From contig JAYKKI010000009.1 in NCBI GenBank assembly GCA_039881145.1, positions 11,658,001 through 11,722,000 of the forward strand: a DNA stretch of 64,000 bases, in the 5' to 3' direction. Under the pieces are notes generated by a model. That model was not told where the DNA came from, searched no databases, and worked only from the letters and a program-made list of their open reading frames with translations. Positions 26,041 through 37,949 of the stretch are shown one piece after another (positions within the stretch are counted from its first letter, which is position 1; every line of letters begins with the position of its first letter). This DNA comes from Druceiella hillmani. Its lineage: Eukaryota > Arthropoda > Insecta > Lepidoptera > Hepialidae. Both the position numbers and the translations under genes were made by a program.

Positions 26041-26290
26041 TTCGGCTCTATTTGTCATCGGCCAAATAAATTACATTTTTAGGCGCACCGCACGCTCATT
26101 TGAAATACCAAGTGAACTACTTTTTTAGGCGCATCATGCGCATTTTTGAAATACCAAGTGAACTACTTTTTTCGACGCCCCATGCGCACTTTTTTGGATA
26201 TATAATCAAATTTAAATCTAAAGTATTTATAACATATTCCAATTGTTTTATCCTTACATGTTAATTCGGCTCCTATCGACATCGGCCAAG
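26041..26290. repeat. 46-bp tandem repeat with repeated flanks
   Basis: Two and a half units with a 46-bp period span about 26077-26195. Each has a GC-rich start (AGGCGC at 26081 and 26127, CGACGC at 26173) and the shared string GAAATACCAAGTGAACTACT. The block is bracketed by related segments at 26041-26065 and 26265-26290, both reading TTCGGCTC...CATCGGCCAA. The internal GC-rich units contrast with the flanks. It may be a minisatellite or a fragment of a larger repeat with subrepeats. Confidence 0.75.
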
Positions 26291-26471
26291 CGAGTTCACT
26301 GGCTAACCCAGAATGCATCGTTTCAAGAAATACGTTTTATTTTTGATTAATATTTTAATTGAGAATTGTTTAGTTTAATATTCCTATTTGATTGTATTTT
26401 AAAATAACAATCTCGTATTATTCCTGGTCCATCAATATAATTAATATCACACACACGCATATCACATATAC

Positions 26472-26475
<4 letters not shown>

Positions 26476-26504
<29 letters not shown>
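26476..26504. repeat. (TA)n microsatellite, short
   Basis: About 29 bp of pure TA dinucleotides. The minus-strand 107-codon frame at 26347-26670 runs through it and reads Tyr-Ile there; I do not regard it as a gene. Confidence 0.93.
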
Positions 26505-26507
<3 letters not shown>

Positions 26508-28805
26508 TCCACTGGTCTGATTTAATTTTTTCTTTGATGCAAACGATATAATTGAAACATGTTAATTCAACAAATATCCTGAAAATCTTGACGTTACCGC
26601 CTTGCAAAATTGGGTACATTTGCCGGTTTTTATGATATGAATATAAATAAGAGATATCATTCTGAAACAATTGTTTGGATGATAAAAGTCGTATAGAACT
26701 GAAGTATGTCTTCCATACGAATTTGAATTTGCGTCTGTATTATTACTGTCAGATAAAATCAAGTGAGTGCTTATAGACCAGTTTGTAACAGTTATGTCAA
26801 TCCTTGTTTAAATATTGACAAGGTAAACTGCCTTCCGGAGGCCACACTCAGTCCCGGTTCTATTTATTTTTTCCATCGAAAAATATTTATTGAACTGATT
26901 TGCATTTGGTCTCGCATCGCCGCTCACAATTCGTGACCTTGGTATTGGGAATGTTTTTTTTGCACTTTTCGAGTACTGCATAAAATGGATAGAAAATATT
27001 GTTTATACTTTGATGCAGTTGAGCCGAACGGTGCGTAGATGGGATTCTTTTCATAGTACCTGCTTTTCCCGGTTACATTTTTAATTATATTTGTCAAATA
27101 TTTCTTTAACTTGACTTAACTTTTGTTTTAAGTTTACTTAAAATAACTAAAAAAAGCCTTGATTTTGATAATGAAAAATAGATTATAAATTGTATAAACA
27201 TTTAAATCGAGCAGACACGAGTGAAACAAATTCATACTTATTTTCCTAACATTAAACAAATTATTAGGTAATAATTAATCAATTTCAAAAATTAAAAAGT
27301 TCGATCCAAAAAGTAAATAATATGTGAATAAATAAAGCTCTATGTAAAACTGTTTGTGGTATTGACATGATTAAATTTGGAATGGTTCTTATTTAACATG
27401 TTTCTTTTTGTTTTATTAAGTTTTAACACGGTTTAACGTATTGTCGTCCAAAATTAACCTGAAACCTATTATAAGTGCTTATCCAGCACAAAATGGATTG
27501 AGACATTAGTTTTCTCTAAACCTACTTTTAAATTGTTTTATAATAATAAAGGCTAAATTTGAAAAATTATACGAAATGAAACTGTCCGGGCATATATTAA
27601 TTTCGTGAACTTATGAATTTCTAGTTTTTAAGAATCCTATGACGTATAAATTGTTTTCGACATATCATCTTTACCGCCCTAAACAATTTTTGGGTGTAAT
27701 GTCTTTCTATAACAACATTTATAGCGCAGTCCACCGCGGACACATTACAGGCAAAAAAATCCCAATATTTCAAGTCGCTATCTTCGACCATTGAGATACA
27801 TTATTGAAAAAAGGAATAGAATTATATTAATTTGGGTATAAAATATTCCACATATAATTTAAACAAACGATTTAAAAAAACTGAATACTTATTCACCTTG
27901 TTTTCAGAGTACATTATTCACCTCGATTACAAAATATTTGTCGCCGTAGCCTAAAACATAATTTGCCACGGAAATAAAGCCTTGAAAAACAAAATCCTTC
28001 TTTTGGCTTTTTCGTGCATTAAATGGAAAAAAAATTGTAGCATAAGTAAAACCCTAAGTAATTGTTTTACGCAAAAATGAAAATTAATGTAAACTTCACC
28101 GAACCTATAAATTCTTAAATCCAGCGAACATTTCGTTCGCCTGTATAGTGGCGATTTTATCTTAATCTGTTTAAGAAATTTTGTTATTGCCAGTGAATCC
28201 TCACACCGTAGAATTCAATTATACATAGGCTTAAAGCTCACGAAAGCTTACCTCTAATATCACAAGAAAGATTCGGGAGCGCTTACCTTTCTCCCAATTT
28301 CGCAACAGTGTTTGATTTAGCAAACTACGTGTATCGAAATCTATTATTTTACTTGTTCAATAAAATCAAGTATAGGTTTACTTATTAGTTTCAATTAGGG
28401 CATTGACGTTTTAATTTTATATGTTATGTGTTAAGTAGTACATATTACTAGGTTTACCGATGTATATTTACGATTACCCCAAAACAATTTGGTAAAATCC
28501 GAAATATGATTGAAACCATAATCATTCGGAGATGGTCTCTATAAATATAAGTTTACTCATTGCTGAAAAACTAATATTATCTGGATCATTTTAATAAAAA
28601 TATGGTTGAAATTTCATTGTTTTTCTTAATTTTCCAAATTATTGATGCAAATTTCACATAAAGAATAATTATTTCTGATTAGTAATAAACACTCAATATC
28701 ATCGCCATTCATATTTTAAATAGTTTATAATGCTATGAATGTTTTGAAGATATATTCCACACAGTTCTCTTGTAATTGATACTATCTGTCTAAATATTTT
28801 TCGTA
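26505..28805. other. AT-rich non-coding stretch
   Basis: No recognisable coding region, RNA gene or repeat. Slight GC enrichment occurs at about 26820-26950 and 27720-27790. Confidence 0.55.
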
Positions 28806-28872
28806 ATGATGACCTCTTTCGTTATCAAAATCAACTTATGGTTTAATCCTAACATCATTAAAAAGCTTTTTA

Positions 28873-28945
28873 AGTTCTTCAATTACGGGGCTAGCAATAT
28901 CTTCTTCCTGGAAGAAGATATTGCTAGCCCCGTAATTGAAGAACT
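28873..28945. repeat. Perfect 36-bp palindrome with 1-nt spacer
   Basis: The 36-bp arm at 28873-28908 is followed by a single T and then by its exact reverse complement at 28910-28945. The arms contain a NheI-like GCTAGC and have no mismatch. On either outward strand the arm encodes the same short peptide (EEDIASPVIEEL) before the flanks diverge, so the arm looks like an inverted duplication of a piece of a coding or former coding sequence. A perfect palindrome this long with almost no loop is young or actively maintained, or is a foldback sequencing or assembly artefact. Confidence 0.95.
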
Positions 28946-29083
28946 AGATGATAAAAATACAACGATGTCAAACATCGTATCCAAATATGGGTATGGGAAG
29001 AGTTCTTTTTATGCCATCATTGAATACCCTATTTTTAAGAAATTCCTCCACCCCCTGATTCTTTCACCCTCTGATTATCATTA
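28910..29083 (+). pseudogene. Possible helix-turn-helix transposase remnant
   Basis: The plus frame through the right palindrome arm continues with MSNIVSKYGYGKSSFYAI and then FKKFL. This has the spacing of the N-terminal pipsqueak/CENP-B-type helix-turn-helix of pogo/Tigger/jerky-like transposases (typically a KYGVGKSTVYDI-like core followed by a K-x-x-KF helix). The frame stops at 29084, and no DDE catalytic region follows in any frame I checked. It may be a decayed end of such a transposase or an unrelated chance match. The open frame begins at 28806, but its first part is the reverse of the palindrome arm and is unlikely to be coding. Confidence 0.33.
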
Positions 29084-29084
29084 A

Positions 29085-30378
29085 CATTTTTTGTCAAAAC
29101 CCTTCACTCCATAATTGTCATTAACACTATTCGTCAACTATCCATGCCATCGACATATTTTGCACGTCTTGATTTGCTCTTTCTGCACTTCTGTGGAATT
29201 GACCGTAGTAAGGTTTTCAGTGGACCATTTTAACCCTTCTATATTAATTATAATTCTTTCATCACGCAAACAGCAAATTTACGTGTAAACGGCAAATTTA
29301 CGCAACCAGCAAATTTATGGCTTAAATATTGGATAGGCTCCAAAAATACAAAAGATTTCGATTATCTTACGGGCAACCTCCTTAGTTTATTTGGAAATAT
29401 ATTACGTAGTCGTACAAGATTCGTCAAATAATATTCATATACCATCATGAGCTTGCAGTCTCTCTTTAGAGTTAAACACCATGTCTATTGAATTCACTTG
29501 ATAGCATCAATTAATTTCTATGGGAAGTATTATTTCGACTACGATTCCTTTTCTGGCAGATTTCACTTTTTTTTACCTGATTTACATAATAATAAATAAG
29601 GTAGGATAATCTCCTTGGTGCCATTTTCATATTTTTTCTCTCCTTTTTCATGCAATGTTTTCCTCTGTGCCCAATACCTAGATGAAATCCATATAATGTT
29701 CATTTCGCTTGAATTAATTCCAGCAATCAGTTCCTTAATGTTGATTACATAACTTAAATTAAATCAGATTTAGCTTCTTTGGCGTTTTTACCTGAATCAT
29801 TTGAAGGCAATTTTTACTGTTAAAATGACAGCAAAGTGACCAGTTTTTAGTTTCGAAATAAAACGCTCTTGTAAAGCCGTACGAAATCTATATTCTACCT
29901 TTTTTTTGACATTAGACGTTTCTTATTGCGTTGTTATAAGCACTGCATGCTTAATTATGACCTCACATCTATCGTGACTCAGTTAGTATTCAATAAACCT
30001 AGGCTATACCATATGCCAATTGATTATTTATTTCAATGATATTTTGCACTGTCACGGTAATCCTGTATAATTTTAAGTTTAATCGGGTAAACCGAGATTT
30101 ATCCATTATCCTAATATTACTCGTACCATATCAATGGGGTACCTACCCAAACGAAAAAATGGTGGATATACCCCGTATGGTGAGAAAAAAGTACTATGTT
30201 TGAGAATAGGAACAGAAAGTACTATAAATATAGCAACAAGATAATAGGGTCTCTGACGAACTTTAAAAAAAAATGTTTGACTCAGGTAAATTTTAGTTTC
30301 AAAGCGAATGAAATGTTAAAGACCTTTTAAATTTGATTATATTCTGCTGAAGACACAACGGCTACAAATAACTTGGAT
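29085..30378. other. AT-rich non-coding stretch
   Basis: No gene recognised. If a DDE transposase once followed the helix-turn-helix remnant, no trace is readable here. Confidence 0.5.
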
Positions 30379-30522
<144 letters not shown>

Positions 30523-31455
30523 GCAACATTAGTCCTGTGTATATCTATACAAGGAAATTTAAATTGACTCACGTAGTCAAATAAGTTCAATGTATGTGTA
30601 CTGTGCTTTGTTTAAATTGTGCTTTAGTTTGAATATTATTCTAAATGTTTAATTGTATTGTTGAAATTAATTATGATAATGATGTAAATAAAGAAAATAA
30701 TGATGAAAATTAAGTTCATTAAAATTTATGCAAATTAAAATACTACGTATAAATAAAATTAATATAGGTGTAGATTAATTATTATTTCAATTAAGTTGTA
30801 TTTATATTTTATACTGGCATTGCGCAGTCCATTGTATGTTTTGACTAGTAAATAAACCATGTGAAATGTATATAATTGTTGCTTGAATTGCCCATAAATG
30901 TGAAAATCAGACTTATATTAATAATTTTTATTTACAAATTATGAAATTTAAATTTTTGATAATACAGTTATTTCAAAAATTAAAAAAAAGAGATATTTTA
31001 TAGTTTTAACTTTTCATTTTCGTCAACGATCTCCATGACTGCCTATATTTATTTATATATTGCTTTTTATTATTTGGCAAGTTTACTCGGAACGTATTTT
31101 TTGAATGGGCAATAATCTAATAAACCGCCTATCTACAATAAAAAATTTATGAGAATATTATTGTTTTGGTGGAATTTCGATTGATTTCTCATAAATATTT
31201 CCTAGGGGAGTTAAGTAATTCCAAATAATTAATAACAAATCTTGATTGTCTGGAAAATATTCCTGTCGGCTTCTATGTTTTACAGAGTGTTAGATACGCT
31301 GGTAAATGGCAGAAAATGAAAGTGCACCTGAAAAGAAGTAATTTATAGCATTTTCTAATTTTAAGTATAAATTCGTAGGCCTTCAATTCGTTGGATTTTT
31401 TATTAATTAATTTTCAGTTGCAGGATAAAGTATGAAGAGAAATGAATTTCACCCC
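30523..31455. other. AT-rich non-coding stretch
   Basis: No coding, RNA or repeat signal recognised. Confidence 0.55.
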
Positions 31456-32207
31456 TGTACATTTTCGTCAGTGTCAGTATCAAACAATATGCCGCTTATG
31501 AGTTATTTATAATTCTGATATTCTCTTATCTTCTAGTATTCCAATAATATTCCCTCTCCTTTGCTCCATAATGATTTTTCATATTGTAATAACGTCGCAA
31601 TATCTTCTTATAATTTTTTTCTCTTTAAATATCTATAAATATTGTCTTCATACATTTTTATCAGTATCAGTATCAGACTGTATATTGCTTGGGTGGTATT
31701 TGTATTCTGCTATTCCCTCATTTTTATAATCTTCCTTCTTCTTTGCATCATGACGACATTCCATTGCATAATAAAATTGCATAATTTTCTAATACATTCT
31801 TTCTCTATATATATCCACAAACGCTTTTCCTTTCAATTTTTAGCAGTATCAGCACCAAACTGTATGTGCTTGAGAAGTATTTTTCTTCTGATACCCTCTA
31901 TTCTTCTAATATTTCAATAATCTTTCTCCTTCGCTTCACGACTATTTTCCATTATGTAATGAAATCGAAATATCTTCTAACAACTTCTTTCTCTATAAAT
32001 ATTCATAAATACTGCCCTTATAAAATTTTAGCAGTATTAGTATTTCACTGTACAATGTTTGTGTCTTGTTTATGTTCTGACGCTCTCTAATCTTATAATA
32101 TTTCAATAATCTTCTTTTTCCATGGCTTCGGTATTGCTTTCCATTGTGTAATAAAATTGCAATATTTTTTTTAAAAAATCTTTCTTTATAAATCTTCATA
32201 AATGCTA
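31456..32207. repeat. Degenerate tandem array, about four 182-193-bp units
   Basis: The marker (T/G)CAGTRTYAG recurs at 31468, 31661, 31843 and 32031, giving periods of 193, 182 and 188 bp. Each unit also carries an ATTCYATTG-TAATAAAATTGCAATAT-like block and a TTCTCTATAAATAT-CATAAAT-like block in the same order. Units are diverged but collinear, as in old satellite-like arrays. Short plus frames at 31642-31920 and 31866-32090 overlap the array and carry related peptides because of the repeat, not because they are genes. Confidence 0.85.
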
Positions 32208-34741
32208 AGTTTAGGAGAAGATAAACATGTGATGTGTGTGAAAAAATTCACGAAGGAGTTAATATAATTTCTTGTAATCTATTTGCGAAACTAAAGTACG
32301 CCTGACATTCATATTGTGGTGGTTGAATGGATGAGATCAAAACAGTACGTGGTAACGTTACCATTTTTCGTAAAAACACCATGAGAAATTATTACACCCT
32401 GTATATTCAATAAACGTTATCTGGTAACAAGTAAAGCCAATAAAGGCATTAAAAATTTTTCTTACAATTTTTTATTGATTACAGTGAAATTTATATAGAT
32501 TTGACTACAAGAGCTGGGTTAATTTCCAAGTTTTGGTTATTACAAAATTACTATGGATTCATTGATTATTCTTTTAATTTAATAATGTTTCTAAAAACTA
32601 GTATCATAACACAATAAATTATTTTGAACTATTTTGTCCGTTATTCCAGTAATAAGACCCATATAAAATTAAATTTATCTGATCTCTTAATAATTTATCT
32701 TTTGAATACCAAGTCACTTTTCCATTATTTTCCAACCGAACACCAACCATCATCTTATGTCTCTCAGCAACGTGGCGTCAGTCGGCCACTCAGCGATGTG
32801 ACAAGATGCATTATCATGCGTCACAAAGCCAGCAGCATTATCATTTTCTTTCTCTCCAGTGTTGCATGTCATTTCCGGTTATGCTATTATACACTCGTGG
32901 TATAAAACAATTCCGAAAATATACCGAAGACGACGCAGATCAGCTCGTAATTAAAACAAAGAAAATGTCATAATTAAAACAATGAAACAGTCTTCAAATA
33001 AGCTATCATACTCGCAATACGGAGATGAGTATAATTATATTAAATAAAAAAAATTAACGTTAGGTTTTTGTTATTTTTTGAAACATTTGATATTTTCGGC
33101 GTGCAATTATTTATCACATATGAATTCAGTCGAATTTGTAAATATTTTTTGCAAAATGAATAAGGGTAAAAAATTTTGAAATCTAAAATATTTTGTCAGA
33201 TATAAAGTTACACTTTGCTACAGTAAAATATGTAACAAATTTCACTAAAAGTGTCGAAGTTAAAACCCATACAATATTTCTTTACAAAGGAAATGTGTAA
33301 TAGTAAATTTAAACATAATTTTTTCTTTATTGAGATTAAATTCTTTTCAAATTTATTACGATACTGATAATATAAACAAAATAAATTTAAATTTTGAATA
33401 CAGCCAAAAGAGCTGTTGGCATCAATAAAATACCACTCGATTTTTTTTGTAAAATAAATAATATTTGTTTACTTTCACAGTTTTTATTTATCACTGAATT
33501 AATGTATAAGTAAGTTTATACTTATTCCAGTGGAAAGCTTTTTATCACGGAATTTGTACGTAAGTTCAATTTTACATGAAATAATAAATTACTATACTTA
33601 ATAAACACAGACTAAGTAAGATTACTTGAAATTCACTAAAAAATTTTTAAGAAGTCAATAACAATATAAAAGTAAAAAAGTTTTAATCTATCAAACAAAA
33701 TAAAATAATTACTTATATTGAGCCTTTGTAATCTCTCAGTAAAATGAAAAAGTATACTTTTAAACTTACATTAACATAAATTCGTATTCCTGACGACGTG
33801 AATCAAACACAAAACACACCAAGATTTAAGGCTATGCCCAACATAGGATTGAACAAGATGTTCTCCTAGTTGTAATGTATGTACGATTACTTTATACATA
33901 TTATCTTCCATCGGAACTCGAAAACGTTGTGTGTAAATACATAATATTATGACATTGGGAGTTGAAATGAAGTTTTAATGTTTTTCACCAATAGCCTATT
34001 CAGCCTCCAGTGCTGGCCGTAGGCTGTCGCAACGCGCGTAACACTAAAAATAATACTCATAATCAACACGCTGGGCAGGCGAGTTAGCGATGGCAGAGCG
34101 TCGCTTCTCGTACTGGTGATACATCTGCCCGTCATTGATATGTCATTTTAGATATGCGATTACTAATGTCTATCCGCCCTGATTGACGAGTGGTAGGGAA
34201 TCTGACCCAGGGTTCCCACGGCGTGCCGCGTCATTAAATGTCGTAATCAATACACCGTGTCGACAACTAATAAAATATTTAATTTTAAAATTCTAGAAAT
34301 AGTATACTGTGGTAGAAAATATATATTTTTCCTTTTTTTTTAAAGATACATCAATTTTGGGCCTGGTAAATAATTTTGAAAGATAACCAATAATAACAAT
34401 TCGAAATGAACACGATTTTTAAACCTAGAGTATCAGTTCCTTTGCGAAAATGAAAATCCTTTTGGACTTATCAACTCTAACGTCCACTGAATATTTTCAT
34501 TATTTTAATTTCAGTGGGTTTTAGAAATAAAAGAACTTTAACTGTGGTGAAATCTTCTACGTAAGAGTTAAAACAGAATATTTCAGCTCTACTTAAAACG
34601 CACGATACCCCCAATCTAATACGCGTTAAGTTTTTCTTAACAAATTTCTAACAACGTGGCCTTCCTTAATTCAAATGTACCAAAATATAATCTAAAACTT
34701 TCACTAAAATTGTATTACTTTTATTTAAGTTGTGGAGTTAT
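32208..34741. other. AT-rich non-coding stretch with a GC-rich patch
   Basis: A small GC-richer segment lies at 32740-32890 within an unrecognised 93-codon plus frame (32624-32905). A stronger patch at about 33990-34250 is listed separately. The rest shows no signal. Confidence 0.5.
33990..34250. repeat. GC-rich patch, possible SINE fragment
   Basis: A GC-rich block contains GCTGGGCAGGCGAGTTAGCG (about 34071-34090) followed by GGCAGAGCGTCGC. These words remind me of GC-rich heads of some insect SINE-like repeats. I cannot place A and B boxes or target-site duplications, so this is pattern memory rather than proof. A 62-codon minus frame at 33947-34135 is unrecognised. Confidence 0.25.
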
Positions 34742-34845
34742 CCACAATGAAATGAACTACGTGATGTAGTATTATTTCTATTTTCTTTAAGTTCTTTACC
34801 ACGACCTAGGTTTGGTTGCATTACATCTTCAGGTGGGCTATTAGA
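34742..34845 (+). mobile_element. Hairpin repeat family, copy C (single arm)
   Basis: This matches the left arm of the family from AATGAA-ACTACGTGATGTAG through CCACGACCTAGGTTT to TCTTCAGGTGGGCTATTAG. A small internal deletion is present in the TTGTATTACAACATCTTC region. The inverted arm and the tail are missing, so the copy is truncated after the arm. Just before it, TGTGGAGTTATCCACA (34731-34746) forms a 6-bp hairpin. Confidence 0.8.
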
Positions 34846-37800
34846 ATTAGCTGATAATTTAGTTTTAAAAATACCGTGACAAATATCCGTCCCATGAACG
34901 TGTTAAATGTAGCTCAAATATCTTTATATTTTAAGATTATTTCGAATTGGTGGTATTGTGTAAGAAAGGATTAGATAAAAAATTCGTCTTTTTTTCGAAT
35001 TCCAGTAAATGACTGATTAATTATTTGAATGTTCTGACAAGGCCTTTGATTGTATAACCACCAAATTATATTATTACTTACCAAGCTTCAAGTAACACGA
35101 GTAAATTATTAAAATTACTGAAACACATAGAAACTTAATCATTTAACCTTTAGATCGCAGTAAACGGAACACGCCATATTATTATGGAGGGAATATTCTA
35201 GCGTTTTCATTACTATGCGGGATAAGTTAATATTTGCATGCGTTAATATAGTGAAACTAACTATCGCTAGGAAATAGTCTTCGCAAAAGATACACAAAAT
35301 TATACTGTTTAAACAATTCGCGGGTCTACTACGAACTTCTTGACGCGTTAAACGTACAATTATATGATATAAATGCTACAAATTTATTTCTATATTTTAT
35401 TTGATACTAAAATACTAACTTCAAATTTATTTCTAACTTTAGAGCGTTTTCAAATAACACAATGTATTGTTAAATTAATTTTAAAATATAGTTGCAAAAT
35501 GGCAAAAAGCCAATACTGATTTCTACAATCTCGAATTGTAAATGTATTCCTTTCATACATTCTAAACAGATAGTTTTACTATACGTCCACAAAAGAAATA
35601 TTCCGAAGCGCGAACCGGTAAAAAAAATTAAACTTATTCCGAGACGGAAGACTTAATTCTTTCTTTAATGGAATATAATTTTAAACACTTCCAAACATCC
35701 CTGAAATTAAACTTTGAATACAAAATATAGTTTCCTAAATGGTAAATATCATAATACCACTACATAATCCATAATAATACTAATAGATTTTGTGAAAATA
35801 TAACAAAATGAAACAGTATCTACTTGTCGTCAGTAACTTCATTACTTACCCTGCCAACGATATATAGAAAATGTAATAAACTGCAAGGCTGTTTAAATTT
35901 TATCACAAACAAGATTACTACTTGTACATAAATTGATTTTTGCAATTGTAAACGATGCAATTATAGACGTATTTCTAATTTTGATTTTTGTGGACATTTC
36001 TTTACATGAACTTATATCTACATTAAATTAGTAAATCCTTAAGCAAAATGTATTACTTCAAAAATGATTAAATCTATTCTCCTACCAAACAGTGTTTTAA
36101 ATAATCGCTTGGTTGGTGCACTGTAAAAAATTGAGAAAAATAAAAACGAAGCTTGCTACAAAGTTTTCTTAAATGAAAAATGGGGAAGAGGGAAATTTAA
36201 ATTAACCAAATAACGTGTAAACAAGTAACGGGAGAAGCGTGGCTTCTTCTCAACAAAATTGTGATGTTATCATATCAAATTATAAATTATCATAGTATGC
36301 AACCTCACGCAACCTATGCTATATTAAACAGCCTCTATGATATTTTAATATAAATGAAATTTGTAATACTTATTTAGCAAATAGAAGTTGAGGTTGCATA
36401 GAATAATAAATTAGTAATGTAGCATCATTAAGGAAATATAAGTAAAAAAAAATTTACAAATGTATCGGTCTTTCCGTACCATGACAAAATTTTACCGGAC
36501 TTAAAATTGTGAATTTAAAAAATTATGCGAATAACCTTGCATTCGTGTTTAAATTGAGACAAATATTATAAAGTATTCAATAGTCAATATACCTTCATCA
36601 TGTGTAATAAAAACGCTGAATTAACGAATACAAGTTTTGGCGAAAGCTTTGAAATGAGGCGCCCTACGGTCTTGAAAAGCTCTCCTTCGTAATCCGCCTT
36701 CGATCTGTAACATTGACCGACACCCTGCGATGTGCTGTAACATATTTCCTTAAATACACTCAATGTAAATTTTGACATCGGCGCGTCTGAAATGATAAAG
36801 GGCGGGAAGTGTTATGAAAGGAACGTGCTTTTACTACATCGCGATGCTGATGGCGGCATTGTGTAAACGAGCTTCATTTAATTCTATTCTCCCAGAAATA
36901 TGAGGGTTATTCCACGATAAAATATGTTAGATGGCTTGTTCGTGATATTCTGGTTAAATCTCAAAGATGATAAATGTAATATTTGTAGAATGACAGATAA
37001 AAATAACCATATATTTGAGATATTTTGGATTAATGATCCGAATATATTTTTAAAGAAAAAAACGTAAATGAACTTCGCAATGAAAGAGGCGTTATTGTCA
37101 TATTTTTGTTGGTAATGATATAAATAAGTATAATCTAATTATACAATTACGCCATTGTTTTATCTGAAAGAGCAAAGTAGCGAGAACAATTTTATATTAG
37201 TATGTGTATCTAACACAAGTATTCATACAACCTTGTTTTAAGACATTGTGTTCAAAGTTTTAATCAGTGTATTTTAAAAAGTAAAAATGAACATCATATG
37301 TTAAGTCATCGCTTTACATAAGAATAAATAGGAAAGCACCCATGCTATAAGTGTTTTCCTCTTTGTGTAAAAATAGTAAAATCGTAAAGAAATTCGTTTA
37401 AAATTTAGATATAAAAACAGATTTTTCGAGGAAAGAATTTGGATAATAAATATAATAAAATATATTGGTTAAATTAAAGTTGAATTTACGCGCTAAGTAT
37501 TCCATGCCATTATGTAAATGTTTACATACATTTAATATATATGTATAGTCCGTAACAGTCACGTATAATGTGCGCGCAACCTTTGGCTCTACGGCGATCG
37601 TATAAACCTTGTTGTTATTTCGTAATAACTTAGTACGTATAAAAATGTGAAAAAAATTGTTTAACATATTTTTAAGTTTTTCTTTTCATACTATCGTTAT
37701 TTATAGGCTATTTTATTTAGATTTAAAAAACAACTTATTTTTTAAACCTTTCGGAAAACCATCATATGCGTTCATAAATTTAAACAATGGATATTTGTTT

Positions 37801-37949
37801 CTAACCTTACTAAATTTGAGGATTTTTAGCCTTATATCTTATTCAGTAGTAGACTTTCCTTTTTTGTTAACTCTTTTGCTTATTTAAACACTATTTTTTA
37901 TATACACTACCGGATTGCGTTCTGCTCTTGTCAACTTATCATTTTTCTG
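34846..37949. other. AT-rich non-coding stretch
   Basis: No gene recognised. A mildly GC-richer segment lies at about 36640-36880, including a 64-codon minus frame (36584-36778) with no motif. Two adjoining unrecognised frames at 37398-37667 (minus) and 37657-37887 (plus) flank the end of the Jockey-like element. Confidence 0.5.

Noticed and set aside
31642..32090. Two related plus-strand frames as a duplicated gene pair
   Set aside because: Their similarity follows from the underlying about 190-bp tandem repeat, and their composition is that of random AT-rich DNA.
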